Below, piece by piece: positions 56,701 through 64,000 of a stretch of 64,000 bases of DNA (positions within the stretch are counted from its first letter, which is position 1; each line of letters starts with the position of its first letter). This DNA is from a virus, in the IMG/VR virus record IMGVR_UViG_3300042691_013609, positions 57,239 through 121,238 of that record; one strand, 5' to 3'. Position numbers and translations under genes: made by a program. The notes beneath the pieces are model-generated. The model ran no database searches. It saw only the letters and a list, made by a program, of their open reading frames with translations, and was not told the origin of the DNA.

Positions 56701-57019
56701 TTTAGTAGATGCCCCAACAAATGGAACCACCTTAACATTAGCTAGATCTAATGAGACATACATGAGAACCCAGTTAACAAATGCTAACTCGTTTACAATA
56801 GGATTAGCAACTCAGTCAACTGGATATGTAAATGAATATATTTTTATATTTAAGACAGGTGCAAGTGTTCCCACATTAACCCAACCAGGAGGAATTGTTT
56901 GGAGGGGGCAAACTCCTTCAATAAGTACAAATGAGACTTGGACTATAGTTTATGAATATGTCCAAGTAAGCGGAACTCCTACTTGGGAAATATATGGCAC
57001 TGCGGTTAAAAATGTATAA
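53789..57019 (+). CDS. Giant collagen-like fibre, 1076 aa
   Basis: After a Gly/Ser-rich start ([17 protein letters not shown]) a collagen-like rod covers residues about 22-785, almost purely Gly-x-Gln/Ser/Asn triplets, the longest here. A C1q-like domain follows (about 790-925), then a short rod and a final beta domain (about 965-1076). The rod carries recent internal duplications: [13 protein letters not shown] units in tandem near residues 310-375 and an 86-bp exact copy (54359-54444 and 55337-55422). Fibre length can vary by recombination. Confidence 0.85.
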   Translation: MTVGSFIANGGSGGSGGSGAQGIQGIQGIQGTQGAIGTQGLRGIQGIQGSQGNIGIQGLQGVQGAQGLRGSQGIQGNQGVQGTQGASGNSGLQGSQGANGSQGLQGSNGLQGVQGLQGNQGSVGLQGSIGTQGFQGTQGIQGNEGTQGVQGIQGSQGSIGIQGTQGIFGNQGTNGSQGIQGVQGDNGTQGTQGLLGFQGLAGSASSQGIQGIQGDLGIQGIQGLQGLIGQGIQGFFGIQGFTGIQGVQGLQGLTGSQGATGLQGSNGTQGSAGSQGSTGLQGSNGTQGIQGIQGIQGLQGNIGLQGITGSQGATGTQGLQGLQGLQGRQGTTGLQGATGTQGLQGLQGLQGRQGTTGLQGATGTQGLQGLQGRQGTTGLQGSNGTQGIQGIQGIQGNTGLQGSNGTQGFTGTQGIQGSTGLQGSNGTQGLQGFIGNQGTQGFQGTIGTTGLTGLQGSQGSQGTQGSQGTQGLQGSVGLQGLQGFIGNQGTQGLQGLNGFQGVQGLQGFNGAQGIQGTQGLLGFQGLAGSASSQGIQGIQGDLGIQGIQGIQGAFGVIGNEGPQGIQGIQGRQGIQGIQGSNGIQGLQGLQGLQGVQGVQGNNGLQGIQGIQGSIGAQGLQGIQGLNGLQGLQGFTGLQGLQGLQGSIGVQGLQGIQGNQGTTGNTGPTGSQGTQGAQGFTGAQGLQGSTGSQGTQGLQGGVGQRGLQGTDGAQGTTGLQGPQGTQGIFGLTGLQGPQGTQGSNGSQGLQGSNGSQGIQGIQGPIGPQGIQGLQGGNGTQGIQGPCCQGTIKDLSLVSSSHNTSQALGGDYTDIAFNTDSIVSGGRVSHDPTGFITNNARFTANITGNFLVQYTLRWSKATDNVYLYARLAKNGTAVTDSIRYSHTSTTALNEVSGQYIISLAANDYITLQGRSSTGADGSWDNAYIEVVHLANEGPQGTTGIQGIQGIQSLQGIQGIQGSSGGGGGEYTASLVDAPTNGTTLTLARSNETYMRTQLTNANSFTIGLATQSTGYVNEYIFIFKTGASVPTLTQPGGIVWRGQTPSISTNETWTIVYEYVQVSGTPTWEIYGTAVKNV
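54359..54444 (+). repeat. 86-bp exact repeat in fibre gene, copy 1
   Basis: Identical to 55337-55422. It encodes the non-standard collagen interruption with [20 protein letters not shown], so the duplication is of DNA, not convergent triplets. It sits 978 bp from its partner. Confidence 0.9.
54720..54915 (+). repeat. Tandem repeat of about 70 bp in fibre gene
   Basis: Three near-identical units, two of 72 bp and one nine bases (one Gly-Leu-Gln triplet) shorter, encode [13 protein letters not shown] and [10 protein letters not shown] blocks. Units differ by whole triplets, which points to slippage or unequal crossing over during phage replication. Confidence 0.85.
55337..55422 (+). repeat. 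86-bp exact repeat in fibre gene, copy 2
   Basis: Identical to 54359-54444. Beyond the ends the sequence diverges at once, giving sharp borders. Confidence 0.9.
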
Positions 57020-57021
57020 TT

Positions 57022-58014
57022 ATGCCTTATTTTTCTGAAAAATTATTTTTTCCAATAAATAAAAGTGTAAGAGTAGTTGCAATATCTACAACTACTTTTA
57101 TACCTAGAATTAATATAAATTTATCAGGCAGCTTAGATAGTAATGGGACTGCATTACCTCTTGCGTCAGGTACCCCTTTAACTTCTGTAATAGCTAGAAA
57201 TAACCCTAATGTAGTAGCAGTTACTATGAACTCTGCGTCTAGTGTAAGACTTGGTTATTATTCAACAAATGGGGGTTCTACATTTACATCTCACCCAACA
57301 TCTGTCGGATTTTGTGTGGGTTCCGCAATATCAGATGACGGTCAGTTTATTATATTTGCTAATTCATCCGCCCCGGCTACTATGTATTATACATATAATC
57401 AAGGGGGTACTTGGAGCACAAAATCTGCTAATAATGTATGTGGTAGTGTTTGCTGTTCTTCAGATGGGTCAAAAGTATTTATGTCTCCTACAAGTACGGC
57501 ATACGCTCAAGGAAGTATATCTACGAATAGTATGAGTACTTTATCTACTGTAACTATGCCAGCAACTGGATGGTATGGATGTTGTATGACTGGAGATGGT
57601 AGTAGAATTTGGGCGGCCCGGTACGCAAACGTAGCAAATAAATTAGTTTATTATTCTGATAATAATGGTTCAAGTTGGACTTCAGTTGTTGTTGATTCTG
57701 CAATAACTAGTAATCATGCTCAATTTATTAAATGCTCTAAAGATGGAAAACATTTAATTGTTGGGGGTCTAAATGCTGATGTTTATGTTAGTAATAACTC
57801 AGGAGCTAATTGGACTAAAAGAACAATGTCAGAAAACGTGTATGGGTTATCAGTAAACGTATCGTCTTCTGGGAGATATATGGTAGTTGTATCTACTGTT
57901 ACAAATGGAAGATTTTTTTATTCTAAAGATTTTGGAGCAACATGGGCATCCAAAACAATAAGCTCTTCAACTACTCAATTTAGATGTATAGCAATTGAAG
58001 AACAAACAAGTTAA
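57022..58014 (+). CDS. BNR-like fibre protein, 330 aa
   Basis: A 330-residue beta-propeller-like protein. Blades resemble BNR/Asp-box repeats, e.g. YYSTNGGSTFTSHPTS, YNQGGTWSTKSANN, YSDNNGSSWTSVVVDS, VSNNSGANWTKRTMSE and YSKDFGATWASKTISS. The Asp-box pattern S-x-D/N-x-G-x-x-W is clear in five places. Fits a receptor-binding or glycan-binding tail protein; sialidase active-site residues are not evident. It starts 2 bases after the fibre stop. Confidence 0.75.
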   Translation: MPYFSEKLFFPINKSVRVVAISTTTFIPRININLSGSLDSNGTALPLASGTPLTSVIARNNPNVVAVTMNSASSVRLGYYSTNGGSTFTSHPTSVGFCVGSAISDDGQFIIFANSSAPATMYYTYNQGGTWSTKSANNVCGSVCCSSDGSKVFMSPTSTAYAQGSISTNSMSTLSTVTMPATGWYGCCMTGDGSRIWAARYANVANKLVYYSDNNGSSWTSVVVDSAITSNHAQFIKCSKDGKHLIVGGLNADVYVSNNSGANWTKRTMSENVYGLSVNVSSSGRYMVVVSTVTNGRFFYSKDFGATWASKTISSSTTQFRCIAIEEQTS

Positions 58015-58016
58015 AT

Positions 58017-58514
58017 ATGAATTACGCTAAGATAGTAAATAATAATTTAGAATATTTTGTTCAGCCAAATTGGATATTAGGAGATGCGTCTCAATACGCA
58101 ATTGAAGGCGGGTATAAAGAAGTCGTACAAAATACAAATATTCCAGAAATTCCAACTAATGAAAAGTTAGTTATTACTTGGGAGGAATTTAGCACTTATA
58201 TAACACAATCTTATCAAACAATAGTAAAAACTCCAGAGGAGTTAGAAGAAGAGAGAATAGCGGCAATACCGTTAGAAATTTCAAAAAGACAACTTAATCT
58301 TGCTTTATTTGCCCAACTTAATATAGAAAGTACGCAAATAGAAAATATGATTCAGCAAATAACTGATGAATATCAAAGAAAGATAACTGAAATAGAGTGG
58401 AGAGATGGCGCTTTTGTAGCAAGAACACACCCAGTAGTTAATTCATTTGCGGAACAACTTGGGCTAACACAAAGACAACTAGACGATTTGTTTACATACG
58501 CAAAAACATTATAA
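58017..58514 (+). CDS. Fibre-assembly-like protein, 165 aa
   Basis: Starts MNYAKIVNNNLEYFVQPNWI, then strand segments, then a helical C-terminal half (ISKRQLNLALFAQLNIESTQ; NSFAEQLGLTQRQLDDLFTY). This order, with RQLNLAL-FAQ, resembles tail-fibre assembly chaperones that end fibre operons. It follows the fibre gene by 2 bp and precedes a promoter. The family match is by general shape. Confidence 0.5.
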   Translation: MNYAKIVNNNLEYFVQPNWILGDASQYAIEGGYKEVVQNTNIPEIPTNEKLVITWEEFSTYITQSYQTIVKTPEELEEERIAAIPLEISKRQLNLALFAQLNIESTQIENMIQQITDEYQRKITEIEWRDGAFVARTHPVVNSFAEQLGLTQRQLDDLFTYAKTL

Positions 58515-58556
58515 TAATAACAAAAAATTATGATGTTTTTTTGAACCTTTTTCTTT

Positions 58557-58564
58557 TAAATTTG
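58557..58564 (+). promoter_or_regulatory. Promoter before the glycan cassette
   Basis: TAAATTTG (TAnnTTTG match) in the 80-bp gap after 58514, with a T-rich -33 region (TTTTTTTG upstream). About 30 bp of leader precede the ATG at 58596. This gives the glycosyltransferase cassette its own control. Confidence 0.6.
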
Positions 58565-58595
58565 TTTATAAATTGTATTTCATATTTATAAATAA

Positions 58596-59648
58596 ATGAT
58601 AAACAATTTAACAAAAATAGCTTTAGAAAAGGGCGGAGACATAACTCCTTTGCTAGTTAATTCTCAGTATAAAACAGGATTATTAAACCCGTCTATTTTC
58701 TTACATAAGGATAATTTTTACTTAAATATAAGGCATGTGCAGTATTCACTTTACCACAGTGAAAACAAGCAGAACTTTCAAAGTAGATGGGGTCCATTGT
58801 CTTATTTACACCCAGAAAACGATCAAACATTAACTACAGTAAATTACTTCGGGGAAATAAATAAAGAAGAAATATCTGTGTCTAAAGTAGACACATCTTT
58901 GTTAGATGTAAAACCTTTATGGGAATTTGTTGGATTAGAAGATGCTAGGGTTGTTGTTTGGAATGATGATATTTGGATGTGCGGAGTTAGGCGAGACACA
59001 ACAACAAATGGGCAGGGAAGAATGGAAATGTCAAAAGTTATAAAAGACGTAGACCATTATAAAGAGGTTGAAAGATATAGGTTAGATACTCCAAATAGCG
59101 GAGATTCTTATTGTGAGAAAAATTGGGTGCCTTTAAATGATAAGCCGTTCCATTTTTTAAAATGGTCTAATCCAATAGAAATAGTTAAAGTAGATTTGTC
59201 TACTAAAATGGAAAACGGTTTTTTCAAATGCGACCAAGTATTTCTTTCTGATAAAAAATATAATTTTCAGAGAGATTTAAGAGGAGGGTCTAATATAGTA
59301 AAATGGGGTCAAGGGTATTTAACAGTATCCCATGAAGTTTCGCTTTTTAAAAGTGAGTTAGGAAATAAAGACGCTTTTTACTATCATAGATTTCTATACT
59401 TAAATAAAGATTTTGAAGTTGAAAAATGTAGTGATTATTTCAACTTTATGACAGGACATATAGAATTTGCAACAGGGTTATCATTAATTGATAACGACAA
59501 CGAAAAATTAGGGATAAAAAAAGGAGAAGTCTACATAACATTTGGTTTTCAGGATAATTCAGCATTTTTACTAAAAACTAATAATGATTTTGTAGATGGT
59601 TTATTAAATAATCTACAAGAATGGGGAATAGAAGAAACTACAAAATAA
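58596..59648 (+). CDS. Five-bladed propeller protein, GH130/GT108-like
   Basis: A 350-residue protein. It shows the family-130 pattern: LLNPSIFLHKDNFYL near residue 30, FVGLEDARVVVWNDDIWM (about 112-129), DLRGGSNIVKWGQGYLTVSH (about 228-247), FATGLSLIDND (about 292-302) and VYITFGFQDNSAFLLK (about 312-327). Five-bladed propellers of this group are mannosyl-phosphorylases or beta-mannosyl transferases. It would make or modify a phage glycan. Catalytic Asp (GLEDAR) is conserved. Confidence 0.65.
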   Translation: MINNLTKIALEKGGDITPLLVNSQYKTGLLNPSIFLHKDNFYLNIRHVQYSLYHSENKQNFQSRWGPLSYLHPENDQTLTTVNYFGEINKEEISVSKVDTSLLDVKPLWEFVGLEDARVVVWNDDIWMCGVRRDTTTNGQGRMEMSKVIKDVDHYKEVERYRLDTPNSGDSYCEKNWVPLNDKPFHFLKWSNPIEIVKVDLSTKMENGFFKCDQVFLSDKKYNFQRDLRGGSNIVKWGQGYLTVSHEVSLFKSELGNKDAFYYHRFLYLNKDFEVEKCSDYFNFMTGHIEFATGLSLIDNDNEKLGIKKGEVYITFGFQDNSAFLLKTNNDFVDGLLNNLQEWGIEETTK

Positions 59649-61141
59649 TTGATTGTTTTCCTTACTTTGATGAAACTGGGAAAGAGTTATTAGAGTTAAG
59701 GATAAATATGTTAAAAAACCACGTTGATTACTTTATAATCACTGAATCTAATAAGACTCAAAGTGGCTTACCTATAAAAAGAAAACTTAGAGACAGGATA
59801 AAAGAACTATACCTGCCGGATGAAAAAATTATTGTTATTGAATTAGATATACCCGATGATAAAGATTTAGATATACAAGATATTGATAGTCTTAATTCAT
59901 ACGAAGGGAACTATACTAACAATAAGTCAGTAATGGCTAGAACTAGGGAGAGGATGCAAAAAGATGCCATAGTTGGTATTTTAAAATCTTTTTCTTACGA
60001 TGATGTTTTTATAGTTAGCGATTCCGATGAGATAATAAAACCAGATATAATTTCTTTTTACGCAGAAGAAGTAAAAAAGTATCCTGAATTTATTATAAAA
60101 TTTCCGCTTGTTCATTTAGAAGGACGGGCTGATTTAAGAGTTGTAAGTAAAGAGACTAAAGAACCTAAATGGTGGGATAGTTTATTTATGTGTACAAGAT
60201 CTCAATTAGAGGCGGCTACCCCAACTCAAATACGATCAAACATAAATCATCCATTTGTTTTAACTAATTATTACCATAACGGTAATATTTGTTTAGACTT
60301 AGGGTGGCATTTTTCATGGATGGGGGATTATAATAAAAGAAGAATAAAAGCTGCGTCATTCACACATTTTGATGACACTCTCTCTTTTTTAGAGAAGTCC
60401 AAATATTCAAATTCTTTTGATGTTCTTTTAAAGACCCCAGAGGAAGGAGAGATACCACCAAGTGGAGATAAAAATTTTATTTTAGAGAAATACGACATAA
60501 GTAATTTACCACATGAGTTATTTTCTTTAAGTAGTGTTGAGAATTACTTGCTACCAAAAAGTAAAGAGTTATTTTCAGAAGAGTACAAAAAACTTTGTGA
60601 TACTAGTTCAGATATAAATGAGCATTTACCCACTCTTTACAATTTAGCAAAAGAGTGCGGGCATGTAACTGAGATGGGTGTTAGGGATGGTAAAAGCACA
60701 ACTGCATTTCTTCATTCTGGCGTATCTTTAAGATCTTACGATCTATATATAGATAAGTCAGTATCACCTTTATTTGTAATAGCAAAGTCAAACGGAAAGG
60801 ACGTGCAGTATATAAAGGGGGACTCTACAGAGGTAGATATAGAGGAGACAGATATGCTTTTTATAGATACTTGGCACTGTTATCCACAAATTAAAAAAGA
60901 ATTAGAAAGACATCATAATAAAGTTAGTAAGTATTTAGTATTCCACGATACACATACTTATGGAGTTATTGGGGAAAGATATAGCGGAAGTAAAGAAGAT
61001 ATACTTACAGATGTTATAGATAACCCTTTGGGTATATTGCCTGGGATAATAGAATTTACTATAGAGAATAAAGAATGGTCATTCTATAAACACTATACAA
61101 ATAACAATGGCCTAACAGTATTAAAAAGAAATAGCATATGA
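59621..61141 (+). CDS. GT17 glycosyltransferase fused to a SAM methyltransferase, 506 aa
   Basis: Residues about 8-300 fit glycosyltransferase family 17 (IIDCFPYFDETGKELLELRI; VDYFIITESNKTQSGLPIK; VFIVSDSDEIIKPD with the D-x-D-like metal motif; WHFSWMGDYNK). Residues about 330-500 fit a class I methyltransferase of the Methyltransf_24 type (VTEMGVRDGKSTTAFL for SAM binding; DMLFIDTWHCYPQIKKELE; YLVFHDTHTYG). One protein would add and then methylate a sugar. Overlaps the gene before by 28 bp, and the next by 4 bp. Confidence 0.75.
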   Translation: MGNRRNYKIIDCFPYFDETGKELLELRINMLKNHVDYFIITESNKTQSGLPIKRKLRDRIKELYLPDEKIIVIELDIPDDKDLDIQDIDSLNSYEGNYTNNKSVMARTRERMQKDAIVGILKSFSYDDVFIVSDSDEIIKPDIISFYAEEVKKYPEFIIKFPLVHLEGRADLRVVSKETKEPKWWDSLFMCTRSQLEAATPTQIRSNINHPFVLTNYYHNGNICLDLGWHFSWMGDYNKRRIKAASFTHFDDTLSFLEKSKYSNSFDVLLKTPEEGEIPPSGDKNFILEKYDISNLPHELFSLSSVENYLLPKSKELFSEEYKKLCDTSSDINEHLPTLYNLAKECGHVTEMGVRDGKSTTAFLHSGVSLRSYDLYIDKSVSPLFVIAKSNGKDVQYIKGDSTEVDIEETDMLFIDTWHCYPQIKKELERHHNKVSKYLVFHDTHTYGVIGERYSGSKEDILTDVIDNPLGILPGIIEFTIENKEWSFYKHYTNNNGLTVLKRNSI

Positions 61142-61902
61142 TTCCTATAATAGGAACTGCTGTTGTAAACACTCCTTATTGGGTGTATAGGTTAATAAAA
61201 TCAATTGACTACCCGGTAGATAAGTTTATTATAATAAATAATAATGGGAGGGGTCAAATAGATGAAGAGTTAAATAATATAACATTAATTAAAAACGACT
61301 TTATCAACGAAATAAAAGTTTGCCATATGCCAGGTAATATAGGTTGCTCAGGCGCATGGAACTTAATAATAAAGTCTACTATGATGTCAGGATCCTGGTT
61401 AATAGTAAACCACGATGTAGAATTTTCCAAAGGGTTATTAGAGAATATGTATGAAAAATCAAAAGAAAATTTTGGTGTGATTCATGCAGAATCTAATGAG
61501 GATGGGTTTGGAAAATGGGATTTATTTTTGATAAAAGATTGGGTAGTGGAAATGTGTGGGTTATTTGATGAAAATTTATATCCCGCATACACTGAAGATT
61601 TTGACTACATAATGAGATTGATAAATCTAAATATTCCATGCGCAACTTTAGGGATTAACTACAAGCATGGATTTTCATCTTACGAGCAATCTGGGTCTCA
61701 AACATGGAGATCTGATGAGTCTCTTAAAGATAAACTACACAACTGTTCTTATTTGAATTCAGTTGAATATATGGACAAAAAATGGGGGGAATTATGGAGG
61801 GGATATTTACCTACAAAAACTCCTTTTCAAAATGAAAGTTTATATCAATCATATACAACTTATGATTTAAGTTTTGTAAGAAAAAAGAATTTGGGGTTTT
61901 AA
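61138..61902 (+). CDS. GT2-like glycosyltransferase, 254 aa
   Basis: A 254-residue GT-A fold glycosyltransferase. GTAVVNTPYWVYRLIKSIDY, PVDKFIIINNNGRG, PGNIGCSGAWNLIIKS (about 71-86) and WLIVNHDVEFSKG (about 96-108) follow the GT2 order, with the N-H-D variant of the DxD motif. YPAYTEDFDYIMRL (about 147-160) gives the ED base region. It overlaps the GT17 fusion stop by ATGA. Likely modifies fibre or capsid proteins, or host glycan. Confidence 0.75.
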   Translation: MIPIIGTAVVNTPYWVYRLIKSIDYPVDKFIIINNNGRGQIDEELNNITLIKNDFINEIKVCHMPGNIGCSGAWNLIIKSTMMSGSWLIVNHDVEFSKGLLENMYEKSKENFGVIHAESNEDGFGKWDLFLIKDWVVEMCGLFDENLYPAYTEDFDYIMRLINLNIPCATLGINYKHGFSSYEQSGSQTWRSDESLKDKLHNCSYLNSVEYMDKKWGELWRGYLPTKTPFQNESLYQSYTTYDLSFVRKKNLGF

Positions 61903-61913
61903 AAAAAGTTTAA

Positions 61914-62501
61914 ATGAATAAGTCATTAAAAGATAGGTTAGTAGAATTTGTACAAAATCCTTATGACCTAATGGCCAATTTTAATTTAGGTTTGGAGTAC
62001 GAAAAAGAAAATCAACTTGCCTCCGGACTATCGCATTATTTAAGAGCGGCAGAATTTGGAGTTGATCAAGATATATATAATAAAAAGAATCTAATATCAG
62101 AGTCATTACTAAGGGCGGCAGAGTGTCTTAATAAACTTGGCGGAAGGCATTTTTCAACGAAATCTTGTATAATGCATGCAATTTCAAACCAGCCAAATAT
62201 AGCACAGTCTTATTTATTACTCAGCAAAGTATATGAGCAAACAAGAGAGTGGAACGAGTGTAATTATGTTTGCAACATAGGTCTGGCAATGATGCATAAT
62301 TTTTCACCTCTTATGTATGACAATAAAACTGAGGATGATATATCAAATGAATTTCTATTCCAAAAAGCAGTCTCTAACTATCACATAGGAAGAACGCAAC
62401 TAGCCAAAAAAGAATTTCTTGAGTTAACTGAAAAGAAGGGTGTTCAATCTTGGATTAAAGATGCTTCCATAAGAAGTTTGAAAGCTATAAGACCAAAATA
62501 A
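61914..62501 (+). CDS. TPR-like protein, 195 aa
   Basis: A 195-residue helical protein with tetratricopeptide-like pairs: ANFNLGLEYEKENQLASGLS (about 21-40), AQSYLLLSKVYEQTREWNEC (about 100-119) and FLFQKAVSNYHIGRTQLAKK (about 145-164). TPR proteins often accompany O-GlcNAc-type glycosyltransferases as scaffolds, so it may form a complex with the enzymes encoded upstream. The association is inferred from the operon. Confidence 0.65.
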   Translation: MNKSLKDRLVEFVQNPYDLMANFNLGLEYEKENQLASGLSHYLRAAEFGVDQDIYNKKNLISESLLRAAECLNKLGGRHFSTKSCIMHAISNQPNIAQSYLLLSKVYEQTREWNECNYVCNIGLAMMHNFSPLMYDNKTEDDISNEFLFQKAVSNYHIGRTQLAKKEFLELTEKKGVQSWIKDASIRSLKAIRPK

Positions 62502-62504
62502 AAA

Positions 62505-62813
62505 ATGAAAACATTACTACTATTATTTTTCTCTTTAAATTTATATTCGCAAATACCGCAAATACCCCAAGACAAACTTCTGCATTTTAGTGCAGGATAT
62601 ATTGTGTCTACAGGAGTTACAGCCTTTGCCGATAAGAAAGGGTATAAAAATCCTGAACTATACGGATTGTTTGCAGGATTTGCTGCTGGTATAATAAAAG
62701 AATTGATAGACACAAACCCAGATCCGATGGACGCTTATTTTACAATGTGGGGTTCGTCTGTTGGTTGCGCGATTATAACAATACCTATAAATAATAAAAA
62801 AATTAAATATTAA
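62505..62813 (+). CDS. Small exported protein, YfiM/DUF2279-like, 102 aa
   Basis: A signal peptide (residues 1-15, MKTLLLLFFSLNLYSQ) is followed by DKLLHFSAGYIVSTG (about 22-36) and GLFAGFAAGIIKELIDT (about 54-70), the DK-x-x-HF-x-x-G and A-G-x-x-KE pattern I know from YfiM/DUF2279-type periplasmic proteins encoded by phages and Bacteroidota. Two weak membrane helices follow. Role unknown. Confidence 0.65.
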   Translation: MKTLLLLFFSLNLYSQIPQIPQDKLLHFSAGYIVSTGVTAFADKKGYKNPELYGLFAGFAAGIIKELIDTNPDPMDAYFTMWGSSVGCAIITIPINNKKIKY

Positions 62814-62817
62814 ATTT

Positions 62818-63036
62818 ATGTCAAAAATCAATGAGTTAAAGGTAGAAGCCGCAAATCTTTTTTATTTAAGAGAACAATTAAATGCTAACTTAGCAGATGT
62901 TAATGTAAAACTTCAAGGTATTACAAATCTTATAAGTAAAGAAGAAGAAAAAGAAATGGAAGCTAAAAAAGAAAATGAGCCAGTTAAAAAAGTAAGTAAA
63001 GAAAGTTCTGAAAAATCAATAGAACCAAATACTTAA
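62818..63036 (+). CDS. Coiled-coil protein, 72 aa
   Basis: A 72-residue protein (MSKINELKVEAANLFYLREQ) with a Leu-based heptad in residues 5-45 and a Lys/Glu/Ser-rich disordered tail (EKEMEAKKENEPVKKVSKES). Probably an oligomerising helper of the next fibre gene. Not recognised. Confidence 0.6.
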   Translation: MSKINELKVEAANLFYLREQLNANLADVNVKLQGITNLISKEEEKEMEAKKENEPVKKVSKESSEKSIEPNT

Positions 63037-63048
63037 TAAAATACAAGT

Positions 63049-64000
63049 ATGTTAACTACTTCTGAAAAACAAGAATTACAAAAAAAATTCAGCTACATAA
63101 ATTCAAAACTGTGTAATATAAGCACTGAGTTGGATTCTAAAGCTGATTTAGTAAATGGTGTTGTACCTGAAGAACAACTTCCATTTACTGCCGGTACTTC
63201 TATTGAAGTAGTTAGTACGTATTCAAATTTACCCGCAGCAAATACTGCAAATGGGGAATTCTATTGGGTAGAGAATTCACAAGGAACTGCTTGGTTACCA
63301 GGGTCTGTAGGAGGAACATATTACTCAAATGGATTATATTACTCAAATGGGGTAAACTGGATTTATACAGATATACCTTACAACGCTAGTCAAGCTGAAG
63401 TAGATGCCGGATTAAATAATAATAGGTTTATAACACCTATGACGTTTAATAACGCATCTAAGTGGGCAACAAAACAAGATACAGTATCCCTCACCACCAC
63501 AGGAACTAGCGGAGCGGCTACGTTAGTAGGTAGCACGTTGAACATCCCGCAGTATCAGAGTGTGTTAACCAACCCGGTAACGGGGACGGGGACGGCGGGG
63601 CAGGTGGCGTATTGGAGCGGAACGGGAACACAGACGGGGAGTGCTAATTTGTTTTGGGATGCGGCGAATAGTAGGCTGGGGGTGGGGACGAGTACGCCTC
63701 TAAACACGTATACACAATCACAGTTGCAAGGTGTTTTTGCGCGTTATGAAATAAGAAATTCAAACGCAAATCAAAATATAGCATCTTGGGATGTTTATTC
63801 TAACACGCTTGTTAGTCCTGATTTTTTTGGTAGAACTGCGTTTAAATTTGAAGGCGGCATAAATAATGCATCACGACAATATCAGATTTATGTATCCGAT
63901 ACATCAACGCCAAAAATTGCAATTAATGGCTCTGGAAATGTAATGATTAACTCAATTGTAGATGCTGGCCAACGTCTACAAGTATACGGCCCAACACTTC
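63049..64000 (+). CDS. Tail fibre protein, cut by window edge
   Basis: From ATG 63049 a frame runs past the right edge after 317 codons. N-terminal coiled coil (KQELQKKFSYINSKLCNIST), then a module with YWVENSQGTAWLPG, a GC-rich block (63535-63700; TGTAGQVAYWSGTGTQTGSA; LGVGTSTP), and a beta-like part ending RLQVYGP. The TLVGSTLNIPQY and LGVGTSTP motifs are typical of tail fibres in Bacteroidota phages and prophages, which usually end in an intramolecular chaperone (outside the window). Confidence 0.75.
   Translation, partial: MLTTSEKQELQKKFSYINSKLCNISTELDSKADLVNGVVPEEQLPFTAGTSIEVVSTYSNLPAANTANGEFYWVENSQGTAWLPGSVGGTYYSNGLYYSNGVNWIYTDIPYNASQAEVDAGLNNNRFITPMTFNNASKWATKQDTVSLTTTGTSGAATLVGSTLNIPQYQSVLTNPVTGTGTAGQVAYWSGTGTQTGSANLFWDAANSRLGVGTSTPLNTYTQSQLQGVFARYEIRNSNANQNIASWDVYSNTLVSPDFFGRTAFKFEGGINNASRQYQIYVSDTSTPKIAINGSGNVMINSIVDAGQRLQVYGPTL

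Overview
This window is a 64-kb piece of a tailed double-stranded DNA phage (Caudoviricetes) that most likely infects a member of the Bacteroidota. The phage identity rests on a large terminase, portal, scaffold-like protein, major-capsid candidate, a peptidase endolysin and very long fibre proteins lying in order on one strand. The host guess rests on promoters of the Bacteroidota type (TTTG, 19 bp, TAnnTTTG; clean examples at 1832-1862 and 10707-10737), on the almost complete lack of Shine-Dalgarno sequences, on an A/T-rich start context (AAATTAAAATATG-like), and on low GC. Some features (terminase-portal-scaffold-capsid order, a candidate HU/IHF-like protein, PD-(D/E)XK nuclease, RecA-like ATPase) recall crAss-like phages, but I cannot prove that placement. 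Both window ends cut through genes.

Layout. (1) 1-10.64 kb, leftward: about 28 small genes, mostly unknown, with DUF932, a GP88-like protein, tiny membrane peptides and two tRNA-like RNAs. From 4.0 to 10.8 kb it is studded with 15 copies of a near-identical palindrome (core GTTACCTCCGAGGTAAC), mostly in 5' leaders, three times behind Bacteroidota-type promoters. The region ends in a GC-rich gene that itself carries a copy. (2) 10.64-11.34 kb: non-coding control region with promoter, short tandem repeats and a bidirectional terminator. (3) 11.34-20.29 kb, leftward operon with many overlapping starts: PD-(D/E)XK nucleases, a helix-turn-helix protein, tRNA-Leu(UAA), a lipoprotein, a RuvC-like resolvase, class I ribonucleotide reductase (beta, alpha), dUTPase, an AlkB-like dioxygenase, a ClpP-like protease, PhoH and two tiny proteins. 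This is nucleotide supply and DNA processing. (4) 20.29-20.53 kb: divergent control region with a perfect 24-bp palindrome. (5) 20.53-25.9 kb, rightward: small regulators, HNH protein, RecA-like ATPase. (6) 25.4-46.7 kb: packaging and head genes, a run of Cys-rich and Ig-like virion proteins, then endolysin, matrixin-type metalloprotease and holin-like membrane proteins. (7) 46.7-58.5 kb: two giant proline-free collagen-like fibres and two beta-propeller-like fibre proteins. (8) 58.6-64 kb, behind its own promoter: a glycan-enzyme cassette (GH130-like propeller, GT17-methyltransferase fusion, GT2, TPR protein), small envelope and coiled-coil proteins, and the start of another tail fibre.

How it fits together: the leftward operon makes and repairs DNA precursors and processes recombination intermediates. 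The rightward block builds the capsid and a fibre-rich virion, whose proteins appear to be assembled from swappable N-terminal anchors and C-terminal ligand domains, possibly decorated by the glycosyltransferase cassette. The most unusual elements are the palindrome network of the left arm, the paired 70-nt tRNA-like RNAs that lack a D arm, and a phage with both collagen-like fibres and a matrixin.
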